A DNA stretch of 11,755 bases from an uncultured Opitutales bacterium (lineage in GTDB: Bacteria > Verrucomicrobiota > Verrucomicrobiia > Opitutales > UBA2995). Shown here in pieces: positions 1 through 8,223 of the stretch. The position numbers and the translations under genes were made by a program. Location of the stretch: the NCBI GenBank assembly GCA_937920335.1, contig CALGUT010000367.1, positions 1-11,755 on the forward strand. Reading direction: 5' to 3'. The notes beneath the pieces are model-generated. The model was not told the origin of the DNA and did no database searches. It saw only the letters and a list, made by a program, of their open reading frames with translations. How positions within the stretch are numbered: the stretch's first letter is position 1; the number at the start of each line of letters is the position of its first letter.

Positions 1-1116
1 ATCCTTTCCAGAATACTCGCTTATTCCAACTCAACTCTTAAACGGGGGCAGTATATTTCCCGTATCAACCGACGCATGCATAATAAGTCGTTCACCATTG
101 ATAACCAAATCACGGTTATTGGTGGACGCAATATTGCGGACGAGTACTTTGGCGCGCGTGAAGACGAAAACTTCGCCGATCTGGATGTCGTGGGAATCGG
201 TCCGATTGTCCAAGAAGTTTCGACCTTATTTGATACTTACTGGAATCATGAAACCGCTATTCCAGTCGGAGCCTTTATGCCAAAACTGGATGATACCGAC
301 GCGGAACTCAAACGAGTCAGCCACTTGCTCGAGGATTCCTACAGGAACATCCTGGCCTCGGAATACGAAGAAGCGGTTAAAAGCAAAATCCTGACATTCA
401 TGGATACAAACCACGATGCTTTCCAGTGGTCAGACTATCAACTCGTCTACGATTCTCCTGAAAAAGGCATAAGATCCGAAGCAAAAAAAGCACCCTCCAT
501 TACAACTGCTTTGGCGGATTCTATTGGCTCTGCCGAAAAAGAAGTTTTGCTCGTCTCGCCTTATTTCGTTCCCAGAAAAACAGGGATAAACGGATTAACA
601 GACAAACAAAGAAATGGTGTCCAGGTGACCATTCTGACCAATTCTATGGCTGCCAACAATCACCTGATGGTGCACAGTGGGTATGCTCCGTCCCGCAAAC
701 CGCTCCTTCAACAAGAGGTCAAAATTTACGAAATCCGACCCGACTCTCAGATCGATGGCGCTGAGTTCGTTGCGGCATCCGGGGCCAAAGCTACGCTACA
801 TACGAAAGCATTCATCATCGACCGAAAGGATCTATTTATAGGATCATTCAACTTCGATCCACGATCTGCCAATATCAATACCGAAATGGGCGTCATTATC
901 AAAAGCCCGGAGCTGGCAGACTACTTTGCCGACAGAGCAGAAGCAGCGCTTAAGACAAAAGCATTTGAAGTATTTCTCGATAGCAAGGGAAACCTGCGTT
1001 GGCGAGGCTGGGATGCCGAAAGTGAAGTGATCTACGATAAGGAGCCACTCACCAAATGGTTTCAACGATTCACAGCCAGTTTACTCGGACTCTTCCCCAT
1101 CAAAGGCCAACTCTAA
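1..1116 (+). CDS. Phospholipase D superfamily protein, cardiolipin synthase C-like (5' partial)
   Basis: The frame is open from the first base, so the N-terminal part lies outside the window; 371 residues are visible. Two HKD catalytic motifs (HxKxxxxD) define the PLD superfamily: H27, K29, D34 (HNKSFTID, from base 79) and H267, K269, D274 (HTKAFIID, from base 799). The text around them, such as GGRNIADEYFGA, SPYFVPRKTG and LTNSMAANNH, resembles E. coli ClsC (YmdC) from memory. ClsC-type enzymes make cardiolipin at the inner membrane by phosphatidyl transfer between phospholipids. The C-terminus ends in a short hydrophobic tail (LLGLFPIKGQL), as in that family. The ATG at 76 is internal, because it would delete conserved sequence just before the first HKD. 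The substrate is inferred; another PLD-type phosphatidyltransferase or phosphodiesterase is possible. No functional link to the downstream genes is evident. Confidence 0.88.
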   Translation: MLSRILAYSNSTLKRGQYISRINRRMHNKSFTIDNQITVIGGRNIADEYFGAREDENFADLDVVGIGPIVQEVSTLFDTYWNHETAIPVGAFMPKLDDTDAELKRVSHLLEDSYRNILASEYEEAVKSKILTFMDTNHDAFQWSDYQLVYDSPEKGIRSEAKKAPSITTALADSIGSAEKEVLLVSPYFVPRKTGINGLTDKQRNGVQVTILTNSMAANNHLMVHSGYAPSRKPLLQQEVKIYEIRPDSQIDGAEFVAASGAKATLHTKAFIIDRKDLFIGSFNFDPRSANINTEMGVIIKSPELADYFADRAEAALKTKAFEVFLDSKGNLRWRGWDAESEVIYDKEPLTKWFQRFTASLLGLFPIKGQL

Positions 1117-1214
1117 AAAACTATCTAGAGCTCTAACGTATTCATTTTTCACAGACAGAAAAGCAATCGATTAAACGATAATAAATCCATTACCGAAGAC
1201 ATACTAAAATCCCT
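1117..1214 (+). promoter_or_regulatory. AT-rich intergenic region, candidate promoter for the barrel/efflux genes
   Basis: This 98-base gap is noticeably AT-rich. It holds a perfect 10-base palindrome, TAGAGCTCTA (1126-1135), followed by a short T-rich stretch (1145-1149). A GATAAT hexamer (1177-1182) is one mismatch from a -10 box and lies about 32 bases before the GTG at 1215. No convincing -35 box sits at 16-18 bases from it; TTCACA at 1148-1153 is 23 bases upstream. This is the only obvious gap before the barrel and efflux genes, so a promoter here is likely by position. The individual elements are weak. The palindrome is too short and the T-run too poor for a confident terminator call. 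Confidence 0.25.
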
Positions 1215-1886
1215 GTGCGAAACTTAACAATTAACATCCTTGCACTTACAATACTTAGTTTTCTGCCATTAGCTGTATACGGAAGCGTATCCAAGCAGTT
1301 GACTGAAGCTGGTCTTGAAGGAGACCGCGACCTGTTAAACTGGGCGTATAGTGCAGCCTTCGGAACGGGTTACTATACCGTGGGAGATGACAGTGTCTAC
1401 ATTCTGACAACCGTGCCCAAAGTTCCTGTTGACTGGTTTGAGGACTACGGTCTGAAGGCCACTTTTCGACTGCCTCTGACCTTCGGCGTTCAGAATTTGG
1501 ATTTGGGTGAGATCGGCGATGTGTTAGATCTGGATAACTTAAAAACAATCACCTTTGTGCCGGGTATCGATTTTCGATACGCCGTTTCTGAAAAGTGGGA
1601 GCTACGGCCTTACGCTCACATCGGTATGGGCACTGAACGGACGTACGATGAACGAGCTACCATCCACTATTTCGGAGTCAATAGCTGGTATCAATTACCA
1701 TCGATCGGAACGATGAATCTTCACTTATTCAACGGTCTCCAGCGGTTTGGCCAAAACCCAAAGCATGGACCGAGTGACTCCTTTCCATCACAACATGCAG
1801 TCTTATTTTCCACAATTCTTGAGCCGCAGCACTGCTGTCGTTTTTATAACTATCGTGCTCTCGTTTGCGGGATGCGCGATTCCTGA
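1215..1886 (+). CDS. Exported hypothetical protein, probable outer-membrane beta-barrel, apparently C-terminally truncated
   Basis: I do not recognise a named family. The GTG at 1215 begins a clear signal peptide: R2, a hydrophobic stretch over residues 8-20 and a likely cut after VYG (residue 23). The mature part alternates polar and hydrophobic or aromatic residues in strand-like blocks (for example GLKATFRLPLTFGVQ, ITFVPGIDFRYAV, WELRPYAHIGMG) separated by acidic loops, which suggests an outer-membrane barrel. The last 30 residues (from H194) read through the start and lipoprotein signal of the next gene in another frame and look nothing like barrel sequence (two adjacent Cys, CCRFYNY). 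The expected closing strands are absent, so the 3' end was probably lost when the efflux operon became joined here. It may be a decaying pseudogene or still be translated. Function is unknown; it lies 98 bases after the PLD gene. Confidence 0.6.
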   Translation: MRNLTINILALTILSFLPLAVYGSVSKQLTEAGLEGDRDLLNWAYSAAFGTGYYTVGDDSVYILTTVPKVPVDWFEDYGLKATFRLPLTFGVQNLDLGEIGDVLDLDNLKTITFVPGIDFRYAVSEKWELRPYAHIGMGTERTYDERATIHYFGVNSWYQLPSIGTMNLHLFNGLQRFGQNPKHGPSDSFPSQHAVLFSTILEPQHCCRFYNYRALVCGMRDS

Positions 1887-3225
1887 ACCTCCTGCTCCAG
1901 AAGTGGCGCTGGCAAGTGCCCTGCCAGAAACTACGATCATACCAGATCATTTTGTTGAGGATTCCGAAACCGGAGAGATGGTTATTCCGGACAACTGGAT
2001 TAAGTCATTTAATGACCCTGAGCTGGAAGCGATTATCGATGAAGCATTACAAAACAATTTGAATCTCCAGGCAGCAGCCTCTCAGGTTGAATCTGCAGGC
2101 GGATTAGTAACCCAAGCCGGTGCCCAACTCCTTCCGGTGGTAGCAGCCTCTGGAGAAGCCGCTCAAACCGGTTACGAAGGCCTTTCATCAACCTCCAGTT
2201 CCAATGTCGGGTTGAGTGCATCGTGGGAACTGGATATCTGGGGACGGGTAAGAGCCGAGAAGTCGGCTGCCGAAGCCGGTCTTGATGAAACCATCGCAAA
2301 CTTCGAATTTGCCAGACTTTCCCTTAAAGGACAAACCGCTAAAAGCTGGTATACGGCGACGGAGACGACGCAGCAATTGAAATTCGCTGCTGAAGTTACC
2401 GAGCTCTATAAAAAGACTTTAGATATCGTTTCGACCAAACATGAATTTGGCGACGCCGACATGACCGACGTACACTTGGCCCGCGCGGATCTCGCGAGCG
2501 CTGAGGAGCGTATGCGTCAATTAGACGGCGCACACCGCGCAGCGATACGATCCCTCGAGCTACTGCTGGGGCGTTACCCGTCAGCCGAACTGGAAGTATC
2601 AGATGAGTTTGTACCCGTGCCGCCTTCCGTACCCGCAGGACTACCCTCCGAACTGCTGGAAAGAAGACCCGACCTGATAGCGGCGGAACGTAGAGTCGCC
2701 CAAGCCTTCAATTTGACGACGGCGGCAAAAGCAGCGCGCTTACCGACCCTCAGCCTAAGTGTGGCCGGCGGAGCTTCAAACAGTCAGCTCACCAGCCTAC
2801 TCGGAGCCGGTGATACTTTCTGGAATGCCGGGGCCAACTTTATGGGCCCCATCTTCACGGGTGGAGCACTGGCTGCCCAAGTGGATATTCGTAACGCTCA
2901 ACAGGAAGGCACCCTGGCCCAATATGGTCAGCAAGCACTCGTAGCATTCGGAGAAGTGGAGACGGCATTGACCAACGAAACGTTGCTCAAAGAACGAGCC
3001 GCGTTTCTCGAATCCGTCGTAGAGAATAACCAGTCAGCCGTTACTCTGGCACAGGATAAATACAACGCCGGTGCGATCGAATTGCTCAACCTGCTCCAAA
3101 TCCAGGCGCGCCTTATCAACTCCAAAGTCGCGTTCATAAGCCTGCAGAATTCAAGACTAACGGAACGTATCAACCTTCACCTAGCACTGGGCGGTGATTT
3201 TTCATCAGCCGAGCCTCAGCCATAA
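1795..3225 (+). CDS. RND efflux system outer-membrane lipoprotein (TolC/OprM, NodT-type)
   Basis: This is the outer-membrane channel of the tripartite pump encoded with the next two genes; trimers of this family form a beta-barrel plus an alpha-helical tunnel in the periplasm. I chose the ATG at 1795 because it starts a compact lipoprotein signal ending in the lipobox FAGC with Cys27, giving 476 residues, normal for the family. In-frame TTG 1747 and ATG 1765 would add a non-signal-like leader. Family hallmarks are ASWELDIWGRVRAEKSAAEAG around residues 142-162 and LLERRPDLIAAERR from about residue 287, each in one of the two tandem OEP repeats, with a repeated FGEVETAL-type helix near the C-terminus. 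The start overlaps the barrel gene by 92 bases in a different frame. The adaptor gene follows after 24 bases, so the genes are probably one transcript. Substrate cannot be told from this subunit. Confidence 0.93.
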   Translation: MQSYFPQFLSRSTAVVFITIVLSFAGCAIPEPPAPEVALASALPETTIIPDHFVEDSETGEMVIPDNWIKSFNDPELEAIIDEALQNNLNLQAAASQVESAGGLVTQAGAQLLPVVAASGEAAQTGYEGLSSTSSSNVGLSASWELDIWGRVRAEKSAAEAGLDETIANFEFARLSLKGQTAKSWYTATETTQQLKFAAEVTELYKKTLDIVSTKHEFGDADMTDVHLARADLASAEERMRQLDGAHRAAIRSLELLLGRYPSAELEVSDEFVPVPPSVPAGLPSELLERRPDLIAAERRVAQAFNLTTAAKAARLPTLSLSVAGGASNSQLTSLLGAGDTFWNAGANFMGPIFTGGALAAQVDIRNAQQEGTLAQYGQQALVAFGEVETALTNETLLKERAAFLESVVENNQSAVTLAQDKYNAGAIELLNLLQIQARLINSKVAFISLQNSRLTERINLHLALGGDFSSAEPQP

Positions 3226-3249
3226 TCGTTTTAACCCGGTTCAATCTAT

Positions 3250-4368
3250 ATGAATCATTCGAATACTTACCAACCAACCCAGTGCTTCTCTGCCGCGCTG
3301 ACACTAGCGCCTATTTCTATCGGGCTACTCCTTTTCGGGTGCGGAAAGAAACCGGAGGCCGAAACGATCCCCATCGCACGTCCCATAAAAATGCTGGAGC
3401 TACGAGACGAGAATATGCCGATCTTTTTCGAATTTCCTGGAGAGACCCAACCTTTCAGCCAAGCCGTCCTAGCCTTCGAGGTGTCAGGCTTCATGCAGGA
3501 ACGGTTTGTGGGCGAAGGCCAGCAAGTCGAAAAAGGCCACTTGCTAGCCAAACTGGACGATCGCGATTATCAAGCTAACAAAAACTCTGCCCAAGCTCAA
3601 TTCAACGCCGCCAAAATCGAGGAAGAAAGAGCCCGGGCCCTATATGAACGCCAGGCAACTTCCAAGCAACGCCTGGATACCGCGACCAGCAACCTCGAAG
3701 TAGCAACTGCAGCTCTGCAACGGGCTACCAAAGCATTGGAAGATACGGAATTGCGGGCACCGATGTCAGGGGTGATCGCCAAAATCCTGGTGGAAGATAT
3801 CGTAACCATCGCTGCCGGGACGCCCATCCTGATCATGCAGGATTTATCCAAAATGAAGATAGTCGTCGATGTGCCGGAAAGCAAAGGCGTATTGGGAAGC
3901 ACGGATCGAAGCTTCGAAGAGGTAACCAAGCTGGCCAAACCAGAGGTCACCCTCAGCGCGCTGCCAGACCGATCGTTTCCTGCCCAGATTACGGAGGCTT
4001 CCTCTACAGTGGATCCTTTAACCAGGACTTACGAGGTGACCGCGGGTTTCGATAAACCATCAGACATTAGGATCTTACCCGGTATGACTGCCAACGTGAG
4101 ACTGGAGTTCATCATTAATCCTAGCCTCAACGCCCCGAAAGGGTTCCCCGTCCCTCTGAGTGCAGTCGCAGGCGATTCCAGCAAAAATGCCTATGTCTGG
4201 AAGGTCGATACGGACAAAGGAACTGTTAACAGGGTCCCTGTTAATACCGGTGGCACTCTATCTGCAGAATTGATAGAGATCATGTCCGAAGAATTGAAAT
4301 CCGGAGACCGTATAGCCATCAGTGGAGTCCATCATCTTGAGGAAAATTCTCTCGTCAGCGAACTTTAA
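3250..4368 (+). CDS. RND efflux periplasmic adaptor (membrane fusion protein, AcrA/HlyD-like lipoprotein)
   Basis: This subunit bridges the inner-membrane pump and the outer-membrane channel. The ATG at 3250 gives 372 residues with a lipoprotein signal ending LLLFGC, so Cys31 should be acylated and the protein anchored to a membrane. Visible architecture: the first lipoyl half, about residues 70-105 (VSGFMQERFVGEGQQVEKG); a helical hairpin rich in A, E, Q, K and R, about 107-167, the coiled coil that contacts the channel; the second lipoyl half, 168-195 (ELRAPMSGVIAKI); then the beta-barrel and membrane-proximal domains (PGMTANVRLEF, with a late ISGVHHLEENSLV). These are the usual AcrA-type landmarks. 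It is 24 bases from the upstream channel gene and 15 from the pump gene. No good Shine-Dalgarno precedes it, so translational coupling is likely. No metal-binding N- or C-terminal extension of the CusB/CzcB type is seen. Confidence 0.94.
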   Translation: MNHSNTYQPTQCFSAALTLAPISIGLLLFGCGKKPEAETIPIARPIKMLELRDENMPIFFEFPGETQPFSQAVLAFEVSGFMQERFVGEGQQVEKGHLLAKLDDRDYQANKNSAQAQFNAAKIEEERARALYERQATSKQRLDTATSNLEVATAALQRATKALEDTELRAPMSGVIAKILVEDIVTIAAGTPILIMQDLSKMKIVVDVPESKGVLGSTDRSFEEVTKLAKPEVTLSALPDRSFPAQITEASSTVDPLTRTYEVTAGFDKPSDIRILPGMTANVRLEFIINPSLNAPKGFPVPLSAVAGDSSKNAYVWKVDTDKGTVNRVPVNTGGTLSAELIEIMSEELKSGDRIAISGVHHLEENSLVSEL

Positions 4369-4383
4369 GGCGCGGCCAATCCT

Positions 4384-7300
4384 ATGAAAGCCATAGCTGA
4401 GTTCTTTATAAACCACCGCGTCGTAACGCTGGTCATCACCTTCCTGATGATTGGACTGGGAATTCAGTCCTACCAGGGAATGAGCCGACTGGAAGATCCG
4501 GAATTCACGATTAAAGACGCTCTCGTAATCACTCCCTACCCCGGCGCCTCCGCCCAAGAAGTAGAAGAGGAAGTTACCGATGAGATGGAGATCGTGGTGC
4601 AGAAAATGGGGCAGTTGGATCAAATCGTTTCTCGCTCCGAACGAGATCTATCAACTTTAACAGTCACGGTTCAGGATAAATACGGAGCAGACACTTTGCC
4701 ACAAGTCTGGGACGAGCTTCGTCGGAAAGTAACTGACGCTCAGGGAACCCTTCCACCGGGAGCAGGCCCTTCGATTGTGGTCGATGATTACGGAGATGTC
4801 TACGGCGTCTTCTTCGTCCTTTTCGGCAAGGAGTATAGCTATGCTGAACTAAAGTCCGTCGCGGATAACCTGAGAAAAGAACTACTACTAGTTCAAGATG
4901 TCGCCAAGATAGATACCTTGGGAGAAAACCCCGAGGCCATTTATGTTGAGCTCATTCGCGACCGGATGGGACAGACGGGTATTCCTGTAGAAGTCGTTAT
5001 CAATGAGTTACAGCAAAAAAACCTGGTACAGAACTCTGGTAGAATACAGATCGGCTCGGAATTCCCAGTGATCGATCCTACCGGCGAGGTTGAAACTGTG
5101 GAAGACTTCGGAAACATCCGGATTGGAGTCGGAGGAAAGCAAATACTGCTGTCAGAATTAGCCAAGATTCGACGCGGCTACCGAGAGCCCCAAACCGATC
5201 TGATCCGCTTCAACGGTGAAAGCGGCATAGCCATGGGCATCTCGACTGTTCAGGGCGGAAATGTCGTAACCATGGGGACCGCTCTCGACGCGCGTATGAA
5301 AGAACTGCGCGGATCCATTCCCTACGGCATTGAATTCGGCTTGGTATCGGTCCAGTCGGATGCCGTTACAACCGCTGTCAGCAATTTCATCGTGAGCCTC
5401 ATCGAGGCCGTAGTAATTGTGGTTATAGTCCTGCTTTTCTTCATGGGCATGCGGAGCGGACTTCTGATCGGATTCATCCTGCTAGTCACAATCCTAGGTT
5501 CCTTTATCTTTCTTAAAAACATGGAGGTTGCTCTGGATAGAATTTCTCTCGGGGCACTGATTATTGCATTGGGAATGCTGGTGGATAACGCCATCGTAGT
5601 CGTGGATGGAATGTTGATCAGAATCCAAAAAGGTGAGGACTCAAAAGAAGCCGCAATCAACGTCGTATCCAAAACCGCATTACCCTTACTCGGCGCAACA
5701 GTCATCGCAATTATGGCGTTCGCCGCCATCGGAACTTCACAAGACAGCACCGGCGAATTCTGCCGATCATTGTATCAGGTCATCCTGGTCTCCTTAAGCT
5801 TAAGCTGGGTAACGGCCGTTACCATCACGCCATTGCTGGGTATCCTCATACTAAAACCTGCATCCAAAGAAAAAAGCAAAGAGCCGGCGAAAGACCCTTA
5901 CGACACGAAGTTCTACAGAGGTTACCGGGGACTCCTAAAATCCTGCATCCGATTCCGCTGGATAACCGTTGCTTCCGTTGCCGTGGTATTCTTCGTTTCA
6001 GTCTGGGGATTTGGTTTCGTAAAGAACGCATTCTTCCCACCGTCCACAAGGCCTCAATTCATGGTCGACATGCGGATGCCACTTGGTACCCATATTGACA
6101 CTACAAAGCAAGAGTCCATCAAGCTGGAAGAAAAGCTGATGGAAATGGAAGGCGTCACCAATGTCACCAATATCGTTGGCAAAGGTGCTCTACGCTTTCT
6201 ACTGACCTACGCTCCGGAACGCCCCAGCAGTTCCTTCGCCCATTTCCTAGTCGACGTTGAGAACGCCAAGGACATCGATGGGATCATCGAAACCATCGAC
6301 AACGAGTTTCCGATGCAGTTTCCAGACGCCAACCTCTACGGATACAAATTTGAGCTGGGACCTGGCTCGAAAGGTAAGATCGAAGCTCGGTTCTTCGGGG
6401 AGGACGCCAATGTGCTGCGCAGTTTGGCGAATCAGACACTCTCTATACTAAATGCCGAAGCGGACGCTAAATCCATACGCACAGACTGGCGAGAGCGCGT
6501 CAAAGTGATTAAACCCCAGATATTGGAGCAACAAGCCATAGAACTAGGTTTGAATAAAGCATCCATCGCCAAAACGTTGAGGATGGCGTTCCAGGGTTTG
6601 ACTGTAGGAGTATTTCGCGAAGGAGACTTACTTCTACCGATCATATTAAAAGCTCCGCCAGAAGAGAGCTCAGACATAGCTAGCTTAAAAAACATCCAAA
6701 TATGGAGTTCGGTAGCAGGACAGATGATTCCAATCTCGCAAGTCGTATCCCACACGGAAGTCGAGTTTGAGGATGAAATCATCTATCGCCGTGACAGAAA
6801 ACGGTCCATTTCGATTTACGCCGACCCGGCACAAGGAACTGCAAGTCAACTACTGGAAACGATAGGCCCAAAAATTGAAGCTCTGGATATACCCGACGGC
6901 TACTACCTCGAATGGGGTGGCGAATTCGAAAGCTCCTCGGAAGCGAATGCATCTCTGGCTGCGAGTATACCCATATTCATGGGTATAATGGTAATACTAA
7001 CCATTTTCCTATTCAATTCGTTGCGTCAGGCGTTAGTCATATGGCTTTGCGTGCCTCTGACATTAATAGGGGTCGCAGCAGGACTACTCCTGTTCGACCA
7101 GCCCTTCAACTTCATGGCGATTCTGGGGTTCCTCAGTCTAGTCGGTATGCTCATTAAGAACGCGATCGTACTGGTCGACGAAATCAATGAACAAAATAGT
7201 AGTGGGAAATCTCCGCTAAGCGCTATCCTGGATTCGGGAGTCGGCCGATTGAGACCCGTAGCCATGGCTGCAGCCACGACGGCATTAGGTATGATTCCTC

Positions 7301-7428
7301 TTTTCTTCGATGCCTTTTTCGTCGCGATGGCAATCACCATTATCTTCGGATTGATGGTAGCAACGGTTCTCACGATGTTGGTACTCCCTGTTTTTTACGC
7401 CATTATTTTCAGGGTTCCCAACAACTGA
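4384..7428 (+). CDS. RND efflux transporter permease (AcrB-like, HAE-1-type)
   Basis: This is the proton-driven inner-membrane pump, 1014 residues, close to AcrB/MdtB length. The expected layout is present: TM1 at about residues 12-30, a large periplasmic loop, TM2-TM6 at about 333-490, TM7 at about 526-545, a second large loop, and TM8-TM12 at about 858-1008. The TM4 proton-relay motif reads LGMLVDNAIVVVD with D401 and N402 (bases 5584-5589), where AcrB has two Asp. The partner lysine in TM10 is present as K925 in GMLIKNAIVLVDE. The TM11 text RLRPVAMAAATTALGMIPL is typical. The heavy-metal (CzcA/CusA) signature with an Asp six residues before the TM4 Asp is absent (A395), so organic substrates such as drugs, detergents or metabolites are more likely than metals. 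Gene order channel-adaptor-pump resembles czcCBA rather than acrAB or mexAB-oprM. TAAGG, overlapping the adaptor stop, lies 13-17 bases before the ATG, too far upstream to be a convincing ribosome binding site. Confidence 0.96.
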   Translation: MKAIAEFFINHRVVTLVITFLMIGLGIQSYQGMSRLEDPEFTIKDALVITPYPGASAQEVEEEVTDEMEIVVQKMGQLDQIVSRSERDLSTLTVTVQDKYGADTLPQVWDELRRKVTDAQGTLPPGAGPSIVVDDYGDVYGVFFVLFGKEYSYAELKSVADNLRKELLLVQDVAKIDTLGENPEAIYVELIRDRMGQTGIPVEVVINELQQKNLVQNSGRIQIGSEFPVIDPTGEVETVEDFGNIRIGVGGKQILLSELAKIRRGYREPQTDLIRFNGESGIAMGISTVQGGNVVTMGTALDARMKELRGSIPYGIEFGLVSVQSDAVTTAVSNFIVSLIEAVVIVVIVLLFFMGMRSGLLIGFILLVTILGSFIFLKNMEVALDRISLGALIIALGMLVDNAIVVVDGMLIRIQKGEDSKEAAINVVSKTALPLLGATVIAIMAFAAIGTSQDSTGEFCRSLYQVILVSLSLSWVTAVTITPLLGILILKPASKEKSKEPAKDPYDTKFYRGYRGLLKSCIRFRWITVASVAVVFFVSVWGFGFVKNAFFPPSTRPQFMVDMRMPLGTHIDTTKQESIKLEEKLMEMEGVTNVTNIVGKGALRFLLTYAPERPSSSFAHFLVDVENAKDIDGIIETIDNEFPMQFPDANLYGYKFELGPGSKGKIEARFFGEDANVLRSLANQTLSILNAEADAKSIRTDWRERVKVIKPQILEQQAIELGLNKASIAKTLRMAFQGLTVGVFREGDLLLPIILKAPPEESSDIASLKNIQIWSSVAGQMIPISQVVSHTEVEFEDEIIYRRDRKRSISIYADPAQGTASQLLETIGPKIEALDIPDGYYLEWGGEFESSSEANASLAASIPIFMGIMVILTIFLFNSLRQALVIWLCVPLTLIGVAAGLLLFDQPFNFMAILGFLSLVGMLIKNAIVLVDEINEQNSSGKSPLSAILDSGVGRLRPVAMAAATTALGMIPLFFDAFFVAMAITIIFGLMVATVLTMLVLPVFYAIIFRVPNN

Positions 7429-7518
7429 TACAATAGGCTTTTCCGACCACGAAACGTATGCCAACCGAAAAAAGAACGCCGTAGAATCAGTGACCTAAAC
7501 GAAAAGCATTTTGTCTAT

Positions 7519-8202
7519 GTGCTGGCTTCCCTATCGGCCCTGTATTTTTTTGTGCCACTACTTGACGATGTTTTGTTGGGATACTTTTCAGCGACCTCTC
7601 GAATCTTGTATCTCGGTGGTTACATCGCTGTTCTTTTAGCTGCATCATCGATCGTTGATCCCAAAGGTAACGCCTTCAGATTCGCTCTAGGAGGAACTCT
7701 GGTATCTGCTCTCCTGGGGGCCTTATACATAGCCCTTGATTACAAGATCCTGCATATACTAAGTAGTGCGCTAATGATGTGGGTAATCGTTCGCATCATT
7801 CTATCCATAATAGGTAACCTCTATAACACCAAGGAGGTAACCGTTTATACTATTCTAGGCGCACTATGCGCCTATCTACTTATCGGTCTACTATGGTCCC
7901 TCGGATACACCTTAATAGATGATCTGGACCCCCATGCTTTTGATATCCCAGCAAGCTTTCAGAACCATGCTAGACTATTGGGAGATGGCAATCTCAGCTA
8001 CATCAATTCCCTCTACTACAGCCTGGTTACCCTAACGACACTTGGTTTCGGAGACATCACACCTGTTTCTACAGCCGCCAAAATGATGACAACTGCCGAG
8101 GCGGTAGTTGGTCAGATTTTTTTAGTGGTGAACGTAGCCCGGTTAGTCGGTATTTATTCCAACAAAACTCCAGGGAGTGCGCAGGAAGAAAACGAAAGCT
8201 AG
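7519..8202 (+). CDS. Ion channel family protein, potassium-selective pore (Ion_trans_2-like)
   Basis: An integral membrane protein with about six hydrophobic segments (near residues 4-20, 29-46, 54-73, 78-99, 108-132 and 190-212). Between the last two lies a pore helix and selectivity filter, TLTTLGFGDITP, with T174-L175-G176-F177-G178-D179, the T-x-G-F/Y-G signature of K+ channels. No ligand-binding or RCK domain follows, only a short polar, acidic tail. The GTG at 7519 is the first conventional in-frame start, but it sits almost directly at a hydrophobic segment. The same frame is open upstream to base 7429 and encodes a plausible cytoplasmic leader (ERRRISDLNEKHFVYV). An ATG at 7458 would supply that leader if one base of the A6 run 7468-7473 were absent, so the true start may be 7458. 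It lies 90 bases after the pump gene on the same strand; co-transcription is possible but the roles look unrelated. Confidence 0.83.
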   Translation: MLASLSALYFFVPLLDDVLLGYFSATSRILYLGGYIAVLLAASSIVDPKGNAFRFALGGTLVSALLGALYIALDYKILHILSSALMMWVIVRIILSIIGNLYNTKEVTVYTILGALCAYLLIGLLWSLGYTLIDDLDPHAFDIPASFQNHARLLGDGNLSYINSLYYSLVTLTTLGFGDITPVSTAAKMMTTAEAVVGQIFLVVNVARLVGIYSNKTPGSAQEENES

Positions 8203-8223
8203 GTAGTAAGCATATAACCGCCC

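Noticed and set aside
1126..1135. Perfect palindrome TAGAGCTCTA after the PLD gene, considered as a terminator or operator.
   Set aside because: Ten bases with no loop, no adjacent strong T-run and no second copy; mentioned only within the intergenic entry.
1747..1794. TTG 1747 or ATG 1765 as the start of the efflux channel gene.
   Set aside because: They add a polar leader before a complete lipoprotein signal that begins cleanly at ATG 1795.
4258..4623. Minus-strand open frame of 121 codons spanning the adaptor/pump junction.
   Set aside because: It lies antisense to two well-supported genes and shows no recognisable domain.
5322..5750. Long minus-strand open frame (142 codons) opposite the RND pump gene.
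   Set aside because: Low-complexity Ser/Thr/Ile/Met-rich translation is the antisense shadow of a strongly coding membrane-protein gene.
4384..7428. Heavy-metal (CzcA/CusA) assignment for the pump, suggested by the operon order.
   Set aside because: The metal-family Asp six residues before the TM4 Asp is absent (Ala395), and the adaptor has no metal-binding extension.
8203..8223. Possible bidirectional terminator between the convergent channel and VOC genes.
   Set aside because: The 21-base gap shows no inverted repeat or T/A run.
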